DNA of 64,000 nt, taken from contig CAAGIS010000064.1 in assembly GCA_900769985.1 (NCBI GenBank), forward strand, positions 1 through 64,000, given 5' to 3'. A model generated the notes under the pieces. That model did not search any database. It was not told the origin of the DNA and saw only the letters and a program-made list of their open reading frames with translations. This stretch comes from Spirochaetia bacterium. Its GTDB lineage: Bacteria > Spirochaetota > Spirochaetia > Treponematales > Treponemataceae. The translations under genes were made by a program, and so were the position numbers. Below are positions 17,295-26,400 of this stretch, in pieces (position 1 is the first letter of the stretch; each line of letters begins with the position of its first letter).

Positions 17295-18098
17295 TTGCGC
17301 AACATATTGATTACGATTTCTTATGACGGGACGAATTTCTGTGGCTGGCAGCGGCAGGATAAAAGTGATAAAGGAAAGCCTGTAAGGACTGTTCAGGGTG
17401 AAATAGAAAAAGTCCTTGAGAAAATTCACAAGACAAAAATTTCTCTGCAAGGTTCAGGACGGACTGACAGTGGTGTACATGCGTTTGCTCAGGCTGCAAA
17501 TTTTTTCAGTAGCATTGATTCAATTCCTGAAAAAAAATATGCACAGGCTTTGAATTCTCTTTTGCCAGATGATATCCGTATATCAGAATCAAGACAAGTG
17601 CCTGAAGATTTTTCTTCAAGATACAGCGCAACAAAAAGGACGTACCGCTATTTTATAATTCCTTCTCATAAAGCACTTGCATCTCAAAAGCCTTACGTCT
17701 GGGACATTGCACAAAACCCAGACATCAATATACTGAACAAAATGGCATCATGTTTAAAAGGAGAAATTGACTGTGCTGCTTTTGCAGCAAGCGGAGATGC
17801 AAGCCTTTCTACATTCAGATATCTGGAAGATGCTCATTTTTTTTATCAGGATATTTTTCCTCAAACGCGTTCTCTTGTTTTTGAAATTACTGCAAATGCT
17901 TTTCTCTGGAAAATGGTAAGATCTATAGTAGGTTCACTTATTTATTTTGAAAAATCAGGAAAAGATGAAACTTATTTTAAGCATGTTCTTGAAAGCCGTG
18001 ACAGAAGCAAGGCAGGCCCAACAGCGCCTCCTCAAGGGCTTTTTTTGTGGAACGTAAGTTTTGACGGAATCAGGCACGACGGAAAGAGCAGGTCATAA
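17295..18098 (+). CDS. truA: tRNA pseudouridine synthase A
   Basis: Modifies U38-40 of the anticodon arm. The catalytic block QGSGRTDSGVHAFAQ holds the nucleophilic Asp, and there are SYDGTNFCGWQ at the N-terminus and FLWKMVRSIVG and GLFLWNVSF near the C-terminus. Length of 267 aa is normal. The start is TTG at 17295, with AAGGA 7 nt upstream and no ATG nearby. The 3' end overlaps the convergent priA gene by 6 bp. Confidence 0.94.
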   Translation: MRNILITISYDGTNFCGWQRQDKSDKGKPVRTVQGEIEKVLEKIHKTKISLQGSGRTDSGVHAFAQAANFFSSIDSIPEKKYAQALNSLLPDDIRISESRQVPEDFSSRYSATKRTYRYFIIPSHKALASQKPYVWDIAQNPDINILNKMASCLKGEIDCAAFAASGDASLSTFRYLEDAHFFYQDIFPQTRSLVFEITANAFLWKMVRSIVGSLIYFEKSGKDETYFKHVLESRDRSKAGPTAPPQGLFLWNVSFDGIRHDGKSRS

Positions 18099-20189
18099 AA
18101 GGTTCATCGGGTCAACGTCTGTTTCGATGTAAACGTTATCAGGGCGTGTAAAATCATAAATCAGGTGGTTTACAAGTTTCTGCAATATTCCGATGTTTTT
18201 TGCCTTTAAAATTATCTGGTAGCGATAATTGTTTGAAACTTTTTGCAAAGGACATTCAGATTCGCCCATTATTTCAACGTCTTCGCATACGGTAGAAAAC
18301 TTTTTTTTGAATTCTGCAAGTTTTAAAGTCAGAATCTCTTTTGCATTTCTTGAAGTTTCGATGACGTCTTTTAAACTGGGTGAGCGGAATACAAGCCTTA
18401 TAAGGCGCGAAAACGGAGGAAATTCAAGCATTTTTCTCTGCATTATTTCTGACGTATAAAATTCGTTTGTCTTTGAACGGCATGCAAAGTAGATGCTTTC
18501 TGCCGTCGGGTTGTATGTCTGCACGTAAACGATGCCGTCGGGAAAATATCTGCCTGCTCTTCCTGCGACCTGCGTGATTAAAGAGAACGTTCTTTCTGCG
18601 GCGCGGAAGTCAGGTAAATGCAGGCTTGTATCGGCAAGGATTATTCCTACAAGTTTTAAATTTGGAAAATTAAGTCCTTTGGCAATCATCTGAGTTCCGA
18701 GCATGATGTCATATTCACCATTGCGGAATGATTTCAGCTTTTCTTCAAGTTCACCTTTTCTGGTGAGCGAGTCTGTGTCTATCCTTATTATGCGCGCATT
18801 GAGAAATTTCGCCTTGACTTCTGATTCTATAAATTCCGTGCCGAATCCTAAATAACCTATGTCGTACGAACCGCACTCCGGGCAGCTTGATGGTGTTTCT
18901 ATTGACCAGCCGCAGTAATGGCATTTCATGCGGTTGTATGATTTGTGGTATGTCATTGGAACTGAGCAGTTTTTGCATTTTAATTCAAAGCCGCATGAGG
19001 AACATCTGAAAAAATGATTGAAACCACGCCTGTTTAAAAACAGGATGACCTGTTTTTTTTCTTCGAGTGTTTTTTTGATTGCGTTTTCCAGTTCGTGCGA
19101 AATACTCTGTCCCCGGGTGTTTTCTCTGTTCAAGTCTATACATTTTATTGCAGGAGGAATTCCTCCCGCAAGCCGTTTTGTAAGCTTGTGGCAGACAAAT
19201 TGTCCGTTGCTTATTGAATTCCAGCTTTCTACACTTGGAGTTGCACTTCCCATTAAAAGAGGAATTTTAAGCTTTGTCGTCCTGTACATTGCAACCTGCC
19301 TTGCATGGTAGCGTGGCGTATTGTTTGATTTGTACGAGCTGTCGTGTTCTTCATCGATTATGATTAATCCCAGATTCTGAACTGGAGCAAAGACTGCACT
19401 TCTTGCACCGATTACGATACGTGCTTCATTTTTTAAAATTCTTTTCCATTCAGAAAGTTTCTGGCTTTGGGTTAACCCCGAGTGAAGGACTGCAACTGTC
19501 TTTCCAAAGCGGATTGTCACTGCTTCAAGAACTTGAGGTGTCAGGCTTATTTCAGGAACAAGATAAATTATTCCTTTTCCTTTTTTTAAAATGTTTTCTG
19601 CAACCTGCAAAAAAACTTCCGTCTTTCCGCTTCCTGTCGTGCCGTACAAAAAGTGAAATTTATTTTCCTGCGGATCGTCTTTTGAAATTTCTTCGATTGC
19701 ATTAATCTGTTCCTGCGAAAGCGTAATGTTTTTTTCTTCGGGAAAATCTTCTGTAAAAGAAAATGCAGAATTTTCTGATTCACGTCTGCCTGACGGGATT
19801 ATTGAATTTAAAACTTCGCCTGCAGGAGTTATGTAATACTGCGACATCCACAGTCCGAGCTGGAGAAGTTCTTTTGTAAGAAGCGGTATGTCGTCAAGAA
19901 CTCTTATGATAGGACGAATTTTTGATTTGTCAAACGAAAGGTCTTTTGGTAATTCTTCAAAGACTTTTGTAATGATGCCTGTCAGCCGCCTGTTTCCAAA
20001 TTTTACTTCGGCGCGTTTTCCGATTTGTGCTTCGAAAGTCTTTATAGCTTTTTTCCGTTTTTTTAGTTCAAGTTCAATTTGCCCGTTTTCACATTCATTT
20101 TGCAATCTGCCGTCTGAATTTTCGGGAAGGACTGAGTAAGTAAAAGTCTGGTTTAAAGGCACGTTAAGTGCAACTTCTACGTATTGCAA
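18093..20189 (-). CDS. priA: Primosomal replication-restart helicase PriA
   Basis: DNA helicase that reloads the replisome at stalled forks. Walker A is YGTTGSGKTEVF (about residues 182-193), and the DEAH-type motif reads IIDEEHDSS. The eight zinc-site cysteines run in four pairs from CSSCGFELKCKNC to CHYCGW and CPECGS. QVAGRAGR marks helicase motif VI. The 698-aa length fits, with the N-terminal 3'-end-binding domain from residue 1. It starts at TTG (20189) with AAGGA upstream, and lies 3 bp after the uracil-DNA glycosylase gene. Confidence 0.96.
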   Translation of the reverse strand: MQYVEVALNVPLNQTFTYSVLPENSDGRLQNECENGQIELELKKRKKAIKTFEAQIGKRAEVKFGNRRLTGIITKVFEELPKDLSFDKSKIRPIIRVLDDIPLLTKELLQLGLWMSQYYITPAGEVLNSIIPSGRRESENSAFSFTEDFPEEKNITLSQEQINAIEEISKDDPQENKFHFLYGTTGSGKTEVFLQVAENILKKGKGIIYLVPEISLTPQVLEAVTIRFGKTVAVLHSGLTQSQKLSEWKRILKNEARIVIGARSAVFAPVQNLGLIIIDEEHDSSYKSNNTPRYHARQVAMYRTTKLKIPLLMGSATPSVESWNSISNGQFVCHKLTKRLAGGIPPAIKCIDLNRENTRGQSISHELENAIKKTLEEKKQVILFLNRRGFNHFFRCSSCGFELKCKNCSVPMTYHKSYNRMKCHYCGWSIETPSSCPECGSYDIGYLGFGTEFIESEVKAKFLNARIIRIDTDSLTRKGELEEKLKSFRNGEYDIMLGTQMIAKGLNFPNLKLVGIILADTSLHLPDFRAAERTFSLITQVAGRAGRYFPDGIVYVQTYNPTAESIYFACRSKTNEFYTSEIMQRKMLEFPPFSRLIRLVFRSPSLKDVIETSRNAKEILTLKLAEFKKKFSTVCEDVEIMGESECPLQKVSNNYRYQIILKAKNIGILQKLVNHLIYDFTRPDNVYIETDVDPMNLL

Positions 20190-20192
20190 GTT

Positions 20193-21005
20193 TTATTCCT
20201 TTTTAAAATTTTTTTCGTAATCAGGCGAAAGTTCCGAGAGTTTTGCGCGGAAAGCTTTTAAATCCTGCCATGCAGGTGCTTTTAATTCTTCGTTTCGTAA
20301 AAGTGCACTCGGGTGATATGTCGGCATTACAGGGATTCCGTTGTAGTCAGCAAATTTGCCGCGCAGTGCATTTATTCCGAGTGAAGTTTTTAACACGGCC
20401 TGCGCTGCAATCCTGCCCATTAATAAAATCATTTTTGGTTTTAAAACTGTTATCTGCGCTTCAAGAAAACTGCTGCATGCAGAAATTTCTTCGGGCAGAG
20501 GGTCGCGATTTTGAGGCGGACGGCATTTTACGATATTTGCAATAAAGCAGTTTTGGTTCCGGCTTAGAGAAATGGCTGCAAGCATTTTGTCAAGCAGCTG
20601 TCCGGCTTTACCGACAAAAGGAAGGGCTGCGAGGTCTTCGTCATGACCTGGTCCTTCTCCGATTACAAGCACAAGCGGATTTTTTATTCCAGTTCCAGGA
20701 ACGACATTTGTTCTTGTTTTGCAAAGCTGGCATCTTTGGCATTTTGAAATTTTGTCTGCGATAGATTCTATAGAAATTGAATTGGAAATTGAATTGCGTT
20801 CTGCTGAATTTTGTGCGGCTGAATTCTGTTCTGTAAAATTCGTTTCGATTGAATTCTGTACGATTGAATTCTGGATTTCTGCCGGTTCTGCATCATCTGT
20901 AAAGACAGGTTTTTCTCCTGAAAATGATTTCGGAATGTAACCTGTTACGGCAGTTGAAAGAGTTTTCAATAAATCGTAAAGCTGCTCTTTTTCTTTTGCG
21001 TTCAT
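20193..21005 (-). CDS. Family-4 uracil-DNA glycosylase
   Basis: Removes uracil from DNA; family 4 enzymes carry a [4Fe-4S] cluster. Core motifs: GEGPGHDEDLAALPFVGKAG, NIVKCRPPQNRDP and the C-terminal YHPSALLRNE. Cluster cysteines are seen in CQRCQLC, KCRPP and ACSSFLEAQ. The start is the ATG at 21005 (270 aa); a longer frame from 21041 overlaps the promoter of the divergent gene. Residues of about 45-80 form a low-complexity Asn-Ser/Gln-Asn-Ser repeat encoded by an imperfect DNA repeat rich in GAATTC. It is probably cotranscribed with priA. Confidence 0.9.
   Translation of the reverse strand: MNAKEKEQLYDLLKTLSTAVTGYIPKSFSGEKPVFTDDAEPAEIQNSIVQNSIETNFTEQNSAAQNSAERNSISNSISIESIADKISKCQRCQLCKTRTNVVPGTGIKNPLVLVIGEGPGHDEDLAALPFVGKAGQLLDKMLAAISLSRNQNCFIANIVKCRPPQNRDPLPEEISACSSFLEAQITVLKPKMILLMGRIAAQAVLKTSLGINALRGKFADYNGIPVMPTYHPSALLRNEELKAPAWQDLKAFRAKLSELSPDYEKNFKKE
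20770..20880. repeat. Imperfect minisatellite inside the UDG gene
   Basis: About 110 bp of units near 15-18 bp built on GATTGAATTCTG, encoding the Gln-Asn-Ser repeats in the linker between the start and the glycosylase fold. Units differ from each other by several bases. Confidence 0.55.
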
Positions 21006-21008
21006 TTT

Positions 21009-21037
21009 TTGATAATACCACATTATTTGACTATAAT
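21009..21037 (+). promoter_or_regulatory. Promoter of the first outer-membrane protein gene
   Basis: TTGATA (21009-21014), 17-nt spacer, TATAAT (21032-21037). A second overlapping pair, TTGACT (21027-21032) and TATAGT (21050-21055), would start transcription only 2-3 nt before the ATG at 21065. Confidence 0.55.
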
Positions 21038-21064
21038 TCAATAAATGTTTATAGTCTAATTATT

Positions 21065-22765
21065 ATGAAATTATTTTTAAAAAGAATATTTATTTATGTA
21101 AGTTTTTTATCTTTTAATTTTACCGTATTTTCCGTTTCCAGAGGGGGACAGGATTTGGTTTTGCCCGGTTCCTGGGTTTACGATGCAATGCTTACTCTTG
21201 AGATGGAAATGGCGCGGACGACGTTTTCTGATCAGGCGCCTGTTTCAATTATCGAGTTGAAAAGTTATCTTGATGACATTGATTATGACAGACTGAGCGC
21301 GGTCGGCAAAATTCAGTATGAAAGGGTGATGAATTATATCAACGAAAAAAACTGGTCATTGAACGCAGGACTTTTTTCGCTTGGAATCGAACCTTCGATG
21401 ACCCCTGAATTTTATTATAAATCAGATGCCGATATCCCCTGGATTTACGATTATACAAAAAGACAGGCGATGTTTGACATTCCGATAAAAGTCGGAGTAG
21501 GTGATTTTGCAACTGTCTATATGGGACTGACAGGAACGCAGAACTATACTGCACGGTTCAGTTCTGATAATTACATAAACCATATTTTCGGTTTAAAATA
21601 TTTTGATCCGATACTGACTCACGAAAACTATCTGTCGCTTGGCTACTGCTGGCCTGAAAACGTCGGAATAAATTTGAGAATCGGAACCGGGACGCAGAGC
21701 ATCGGAAATACTTTAATGCCGAGCATCATTATGTCAGAGTACCTTACTGATGCGCCTTACATTAATTTGAGGGTATTTTCGCCGATCTGCAATTACAATT
21801 TTAATGTTACGCAGCTGACTCGCGAAACTTATTTTTATTCTCACCGCATTGAAGCACGGTTGTTCAAAAAAATTGAACTTTCGTTTATGGAAGGAGTTTT
21901 GCCGTACAGTTCATTTGATTTGAGGTTTGCAAATCCGTTTGCAATTTTTCATGGGTTCGGACTGTTCAATGAATATCAGGAACGCTGTTCTTCGTTCTTT
22001 GGAATAAAAGCAAGTTTTACGCCGGTAAAATATCTTCGCATATACGGACTTTATGCACAGAATGAACATACGATGCAGTCAGAAAAAGAGGAAAACAACG
22101 ATTACTCAACTCCAGAGGGAATGGGATTTCAGACAGGAATTGAATCTTACATTCCGCTAAAAAAAGGATATCTTCATATCGGCACGGAATTTTATTATGC
22201 AACTCCGTATATGTTCATAAAGGAAAATCCGAACGTTTCGTTTGCAAAAGTATTTAACGAAATGGTTTTCCAGACTCCAGATTATTATCAGTGGATGGGA
22301 AGTCCTCTCGGACCTGACACTTTTGCTTTTCAGGTTGCGCTTGGTTATGAACAGCCTGATAAATGGGCAGTTGACCTGACATACAGTTTTGCCGCGATGG
22401 GAGAGTTTGCAGGAACAAGAATTTTTCAGAATTCACTCTGGCAGAAAAGCGATTTGTCTTATAACGCAGGTTCCTGGGTTTATCCTTCGACAAATCCGCA
22501 GTATGCTGACGGCGTGACGTTTTCTTCTCCTCATGGAATAGTACAGTATTATAATGCTGTAAGAGTAAAAGGTGTATGGAAGCCTCTTGATTTTCTTACT
22601 GTAAGTCTTCAGCCTGGTTTTTCTTTTATTTATAATTATGACCACCAAATCGGTAATTTTAAATCAGGATTTGAAATTACGCTTAGCACAAGAATTGAAC
22701 TTACAAAAATCAGCAAAAAAGAATTGTCATCTGATTTCTTTTTGCGTGACGGAAAGGAAAAATGA
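21065..22765 (+). CDS. Exported protein, probable outer-membrane beta-barrel, copy 1
   Basis: A 566-aa protein with a signal peptide (KRIFIYVSFLSFNFTVFSVS, residues 5-24). A conserved N-terminal block follows (GSWVYDAMLTLEMEM, then a YLDDIDYDRL segment), and then a long region of alternating Tyr/Phe-rich strands typical of barrels. The fold recalls Wzi-like capsule-assembly barrels (NIGTGTQSIGN-type segment, SPICNYNFN), but that is a guess. It is a paralogue of the next gene: both share the Trp-Val/Ile-Tyr-Asp block, FYATPY and a YxWMGSPxGPD-like motif. Start at the ATG at 21065, because an upstream frame lies over the promoter; no ribosome-binding site is visible. Confidence 0.72.
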   Translation: MKLFLKRIFIYVSFLSFNFTVFSVSRGGQDLVLPGSWVYDAMLTLEMEMARTTFSDQAPVSIIELKSYLDDIDYDRLSAVGKIQYERVMNYINEKNWSLNAGLFSLGIEPSMTPEFYYKSDADIPWIYDYTKRQAMFDIPIKVGVGDFATVYMGLTGTQNYTARFSSDNYINHIFGLKYFDPILTHENYLSLGYCWPENVGINLRIGTGTQSIGNTLMPSIIMSEYLTDAPYINLRVFSPICNYNFNVTQLTRETYFYSHRIEARLFKKIELSFMEGVLPYSSFDLRFANPFAIFHGFGLFNEYQERCSSFFGIKASFTPVKYLRIYGLYAQNEHTMQSEKEENNDYSTPEGMGFQTGIESYIPLKKGYLHIGTEFYYATPYMFIKENPNVSFAKVFNEMVFQTPDYYQWMGSPLGPDTFAFQVALGYEQPDKWAVDLTYSFAAMGEFAGTRIFQNSLWQKSDLSYNAGSWVYPSTNPQYADGVTFSSPHGIVQYYNAVRVKGVWKPLDFLTVSLQPGFSFIYNYDHQIGNFKSGFEITLSTRIELTKISKKELSSDFFLRDGKEK

Positions 22766-24444
22766 AAAAGAAAATTTTATTGTTTTTGTTTTTTTGTATG
22801 AGCATAAGTTTTAAAACTTTTGCTATTACGCGCGGTGAACAGGAAGTCGTAAAAGCAGGACACTGGATTTATGACAGTCTGACTGCAATAATGATTGATT
22901 CAGGCATTGCTCATTTTTATGACGAAACTCCTCTTACGGTTCAGGAAATAAAAATACTGCTTCTTGATATTGATTACGAAAAATTAAGTCAGGCAGGAAA
23001 AAATAATTACGATAAAATTGTTTCTTATTTTGATGAAAAAAAATGTGGCTTCGGTTCAGATGCTTTTAATTTTTCGCTTGAACTTTCAGTAAACCCGGAA
23101 TTTCAGTATAAGACAAATGACAGTCTTGACTGGATTTTTGCCAGGCGACTTCGTTCAAATTTTATAGATACGCAGTTTGGACTTGAAATTTCAAAATATG
23201 TTTTTTTGGGAACTGATATTCCGATTGCGCAGTCAAAGTCAGCACGCGAAAGAAACGATAATTATGTAAACGTTCCCTATGATATGACTTCAATCGATAT
23301 CAACTTTCCGCATGATGCATATCTTGCATCAGGAATTCTTTTTGGCGAAAAGTCAGGAATGAATTTTAAAATTTCGACATTAAATCAGAGTTTCGGACGG
23401 TCAGAAACCGGCAGTGTAATTTTTTCTGAAAATCTTACAGATGCACCTAATGCAGTGCTTAAGTTTTTTTCGCCTTACGTAAATTATTCTGCTGACATAA
23501 CGATGCTCGGAATGGAACGCTATATGTACATGCACAAAATAGAATTCCGTCCGCACAAAAAAATTACTTTTTCGTTATTTGAAGGTGCCCTGCCATACGG
23601 AAATTTTGATTTAAGGTATATGAATCCCTTTACGATTTTTCATGGTCTTGCAGGATGGTGGGATTATAAGGAAAAAAAATCTGCTGACGGTGAACAGTAT
23701 GATGTTGCAAGTTATTTAGGCTTGAAAATAAATTATACTCCAGTTCGATATTTGCGGATTTTTGCTCATTTTGCAATGAACCAATTTCAGATGCCGAATG
23801 AATCTGACAGGACAATTCCAAACGGAATGGCAGGACAACTCGGGCTTGAAAGTTATATTCCTGTAAAAGACGGATACCTGCATTTTAACCTTGAAGGCTT
23901 CTATGCAACGCCATACTTTATGATAAACGAAAGCCCGAACTGGTCTTATGTAAAAACTTACCGCGAAACTTGCGATGATTCCAAAACATTTTATGAATGG
24001 ATTGGAAGTCCTTACGGTCCTGATTCTGCGGCAATAAAATTCAGCTGCGGTTATGAAGTCAGACAGAAATGGGCAGTAGATTTTTCTTATTTGTTTCTGG
24101 CACGTGGTGAACTTTCAAGGCCTGATTTTTGCGGCTGGGGCGGTTTTGACTATTCATTCTTTAGTGCTCATAGAGAAGAAAACTGGGTTTATCCTGCCGT
24201 TACAAAAAATTCAAAATACAAAAGCGGTTCAAGTTTTGTTTCTCCGTCAGGAATTCCAGAACTGCTGAATGTCTTTTCTTTCAGGGCAGATTATTATTTA
24301 TTTGATTTTCTTTGTCTTTCTGTGCGTCCGGGATTTTCTTTTGCGTTCAACAACAAAAACGTAAAAGATGATTTTGCAGTCGGTTTTGAATGTTCATTAA
24401 GCGTAAAATGGTATATAACAAAGATGGCGATGAAATATAAATAA
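22762..24444 (+). CDS. Exported protein, probable outer-membrane beta-barrel, copy 2
   Basis: A 560-aa paralogue of the preceding protein. Signal peptide KILLFLFFCMSISFKTFA, then GEQEVVKAGHWIYDSLTAIM and LLLDIDYEKLSQAGK, aligning with the first protein; the shared block SPYGPDSAAIKFSCGYE lies near the C-terminal third. The ATG overlaps the previous stop by 4 bp, and GGAAAGG precedes it. Divergence of the two copies is high, so the duplication is old. Function unknown; surface location is inferred from signal peptide and strand pattern. Confidence 0.72.
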   Translation: MKKKILLFLFFCMSISFKTFAITRGEQEVVKAGHWIYDSLTAIMIDSGIAHFYDETPLTVQEIKILLLDIDYEKLSQAGKNNYDKIVSYFDEKKCGFGSDAFNFSLELSVNPEFQYKTNDSLDWIFARRLRSNFIDTQFGLEISKYVFLGTDIPIAQSKSARERNDNYVNVPYDMTSIDINFPHDAYLASGILFGEKSGMNFKISTLNQSFGRSETGSVIFSENLTDAPNAVLKFFSPYVNYSADITMLGMERYMYMHKIEFRPHKKITFSLFEGALPYGNFDLRYMNPFTIFHGLAGWWDYKEKKSADGEQYDVASYLGLKINYTPVRYLRIFAHFAMNQFQMPNESDRTIPNGMAGQLGLESYIPVKDGYLHFNLEGFYATPYFMINESPNWSYVKTYRETCDDSKTFYEWIGSPYGPDSAAIKFSCGYEVRQKWAVDFSYLFLARGELSRPDFCGWGGFDYSFFSAHREENWVYPAVTKNSKYKSGSSFVSPSGIPELLNVFSFRADYYLFDFLCLSVRPGFSFAFNNKNVKDDFAVGFECSLSVKWYITKMAMKYK

Positions 24445-24500
24445 AAGTAACATTTTGAGTAATAACTTGGTGTTGATTATTTTTTTATGGGAGGAAATTT

Positions 24501-26225
24501 ATGAATAAAAAAATTATTTTTATTATTACAAGTTTGATGTGTGTTTTTATAAATTTATACGCACAGGTTTCGCTCAATCCGAATGATGATTTTTACAAGG
24601 ATGCAAAGAACTGGGAAACAAAAGGAATCGTTTCCTGGCTTCCACAGATTCGTCCGTACTCCATAAATACTGTAAAAAAAATTCTTGCTGAAGTAAAAGA
24701 AAATGGAGATGAGTCAGACGTTCAACTTGCAGAATTTTATGAAGCAAAGTTTTTTTCTAAATGCTGGAATGTAGGAATAACAATAGGCGATAATTTAAAA
24801 CTCTCTGATGATGGCGATAAAATAAAGAATTTATTTTCTGTAGAGCCGGAAGTTTATGGTGATGTTTTAATTCATAATCTTGTCGGCTTAGGTTATAAGG
24901 TCGGTGTAATAGCACAGAACTCCAGTACTTCCGAGCAGGATGTTCTTCCGCTTTTTTATACTTCTCAAAATGACACGCACGATGATCCGTTTACTTTTGG
25001 AAGTGCAGTTGCAAACATTGATATGGGGGCAAACCTGACAGTCGGCAAAGAGAACATTTACGGAATGTTTGGACTTAACAGAGTTGCATACGGTCCGTTT
25101 ACAGACGATTCAATTTTACTGAGCGGAAATCAGTTTCACTCGGGAAATCTTTCGTTTGTTTACGAAAGCAGTAAATGGGGGTATACTCAGATTTTCAGTT
25201 CTATAAGCCGTTCAACTAAAAATTCTAGTTCCAGCACCCTTGATTTTACACCTGAAAAATTTATGGCATTTCATTCAATCCGGTTTATGCCTGTAAAGCA
25301 GTTTGCTGTTACATATTTTGAATCTTCTGTATATACAAACAGATTTGATCCGTCATATTTTTTGCCTGTTCCGTATATGGTCATTCAGGGAATGTACGGC
25401 GCAAGTGACAATACAATCAGTGGTTTGACTTTTGACGTGCGTCCTGTTGACAGGCTTGGTATTTCGCTTTGTGCACTTATCGACGACATAAATCTTAATG
25501 GTTTTGCAAAAGGCGAATTTGACACAAGGCTTAAACTTGCATTGCAGGGCGGAATAAATTATGTGCCGTCAGTATCTTTTATTGACAGCCTTTCGCTTGA
25601 TTATACGCTTGTAACGCCGTATACTTACAGCCATTGCGATCCGCAGATGAAATTTGAAAATTATGATGAAATCAAAACTTACTATAACAAAGATAATTAT
25701 ACGAACCGCCTTACAAATCTCGGAACAAAACTTCCGCCAAACTCTGATAGAATTCAGTTTAAAGGAACATTCAGACCAGTAGAGCGCCTTCGTCTTGATT
25801 TCAGTACAACATTTGTAAGACATGCGAATATTGCAGAATCTTTTACAGATGAAGAAGCGCAAAAATATATTGAAGCTAATAAAGCTGTAGAGTCCTCTGG
25901 ATATTATTTTGCAACTGACGGTTCAATTTGGACAAGTTCCCTTACATCGCCGTCATCTGATAAAAATGCTTTTATGAGTCAGGAACATAAAATGTATTTA
26001 TTGCAGATTGCACTTAACGCTGAATATGAACTCCAGAGAATGAAATGCGGAAGCCTTGTTTTTAATGTTGGCTATATGTTTGAATTCATTTATAATAAAG
26101 GTGTTGATGAAAATATTTATACTGCAAATTCTGCAAATCCTCAGGACGCAAAAAAACTGTGGGTTTCAAATCTGCATAATGTTTATAATAATTATTTCAG
26201 TGCATCTGTAAAATATTATTATTAA
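24501..26225 (+). CDS. Exported protein, probable outer-membrane beta-barrel, copy 3
   Basis: A 574-aa protein with a signal peptide (IIFIITSLMCVFINLYA) and a C-terminus ending in alternating aromatic residues with a Tyr-Tyr-Tyr end, as in outer-membrane barrels. It shares the general layout (N-terminal exported helix-rich segment of about 90 aa, then barrel) but little sequence with the two genes before it. A strong GGGAGGAAATTT precedes the ATG. The 56-bp gap before it suggests one operon. Function is not recognisable. Confidence 0.68.
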   Translation: MNKKIIFIITSLMCVFINLYAQVSLNPNDDFYKDAKNWETKGIVSWLPQIRPYSINTVKKILAEVKENGDESDVQLAEFYEAKFFSKCWNVGITIGDNLKLSDDGDKIKNLFSVEPEVYGDVLIHNLVGLGYKVGVIAQNSSTSEQDVLPLFYTSQNDTHDDPFTFGSAVANIDMGANLTVGKENIYGMFGLNRVAYGPFTDDSILLSGNQFHSGNLSFVYESSKWGYTQIFSSISRSTKNSSSSTLDFTPEKFMAFHSIRFMPVKQFAVTYFESSVYTNRFDPSYFLPVPYMVIQGMYGASDNTISGLTFDVRPVDRLGISLCALIDDINLNGFAKGEFDTRLKLALQGGINYVPSVSFIDSLSLDYTLVTPYTYSHCDPQMKFENYDEIKTYYNKDNYTNRLTNLGTKLPPNSDRIQFKGTFRPVERLRLDFSTTFVRHANIAESFTDEEAQKYIEANKAVESSGYYFATDGSIWTSSLTSPSSDKNAFMSQEHKMYLLQIALNAEYELQRMKCGSLVFNVGYMFEFIYNKGVDENIYTANSANPQDAKKLWVSNLHNVYNNYFSASVKYYY

Positions 26226-26273
26226 GGAAGTGCTGATTAACACTTGAAGCGATTACTCAGCACTTCCTGTTAA
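26222..26273 (+). repeat. Dispersed hairpin repeat, type B, copy 1
   Basis: GGAAGTGCTGA and TCAGCACTTCC form an 11-bp perfect stem around the loop TTAACACTTGAAGCGATTAC. Compared with the copy at 48122, the stem has a compensatory G-C to A-T change (GTGC/GCAC against GTAC/GTAC), so the hairpin itself appears to be conserved. Confidence 0.8.
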
Positions 26274-26277
26274 ATTG

Positions 26278-26298
26278 CCGTAAGTCAATGACTTACGG
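26278..26298. repeat. Perfect 21-bp palindrome between repeats B and A
   Basis: Arms CCGTAAGTCA and TGACTTACGG flank a single A. Outer AATTG/CAATT sequences extend the symmetry. It lies between the type B and type A elements, forming a run of three hairpins within about 140 bp. Confidence 0.75.
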
Positions 26299-26303
26299 AC
26301 AAT

Positions 26304-26363
26304 TAGCTACATTCAAGGTTAACACTGAAAAATCCTCATTAGGATTTATTCAGTGTTCCCTTA
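26304..26363 (+). repeat. Dispersed hairpin repeat, type A, copy 2
   Basis: Forward copy with the full left end TAGCTACATTCAAGG, then GTTAACACTGAAAAATCCT, a short loop, AGGATTTATTCAGTGTT and CCCTTAA. The left end is identical to that of the copy at 33536. Confidence 0.85.
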
Positions 26364-26400
26364 AACCTTTTTCTGAAATATAATGTTTTATGAGGAATAT

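Noticed and set aside
26226..26400. Plain rho-independent terminator after the third outer-membrane gene
   Set aside because: The hairpins there belong to the dispersed repeat families and lack a T-run.
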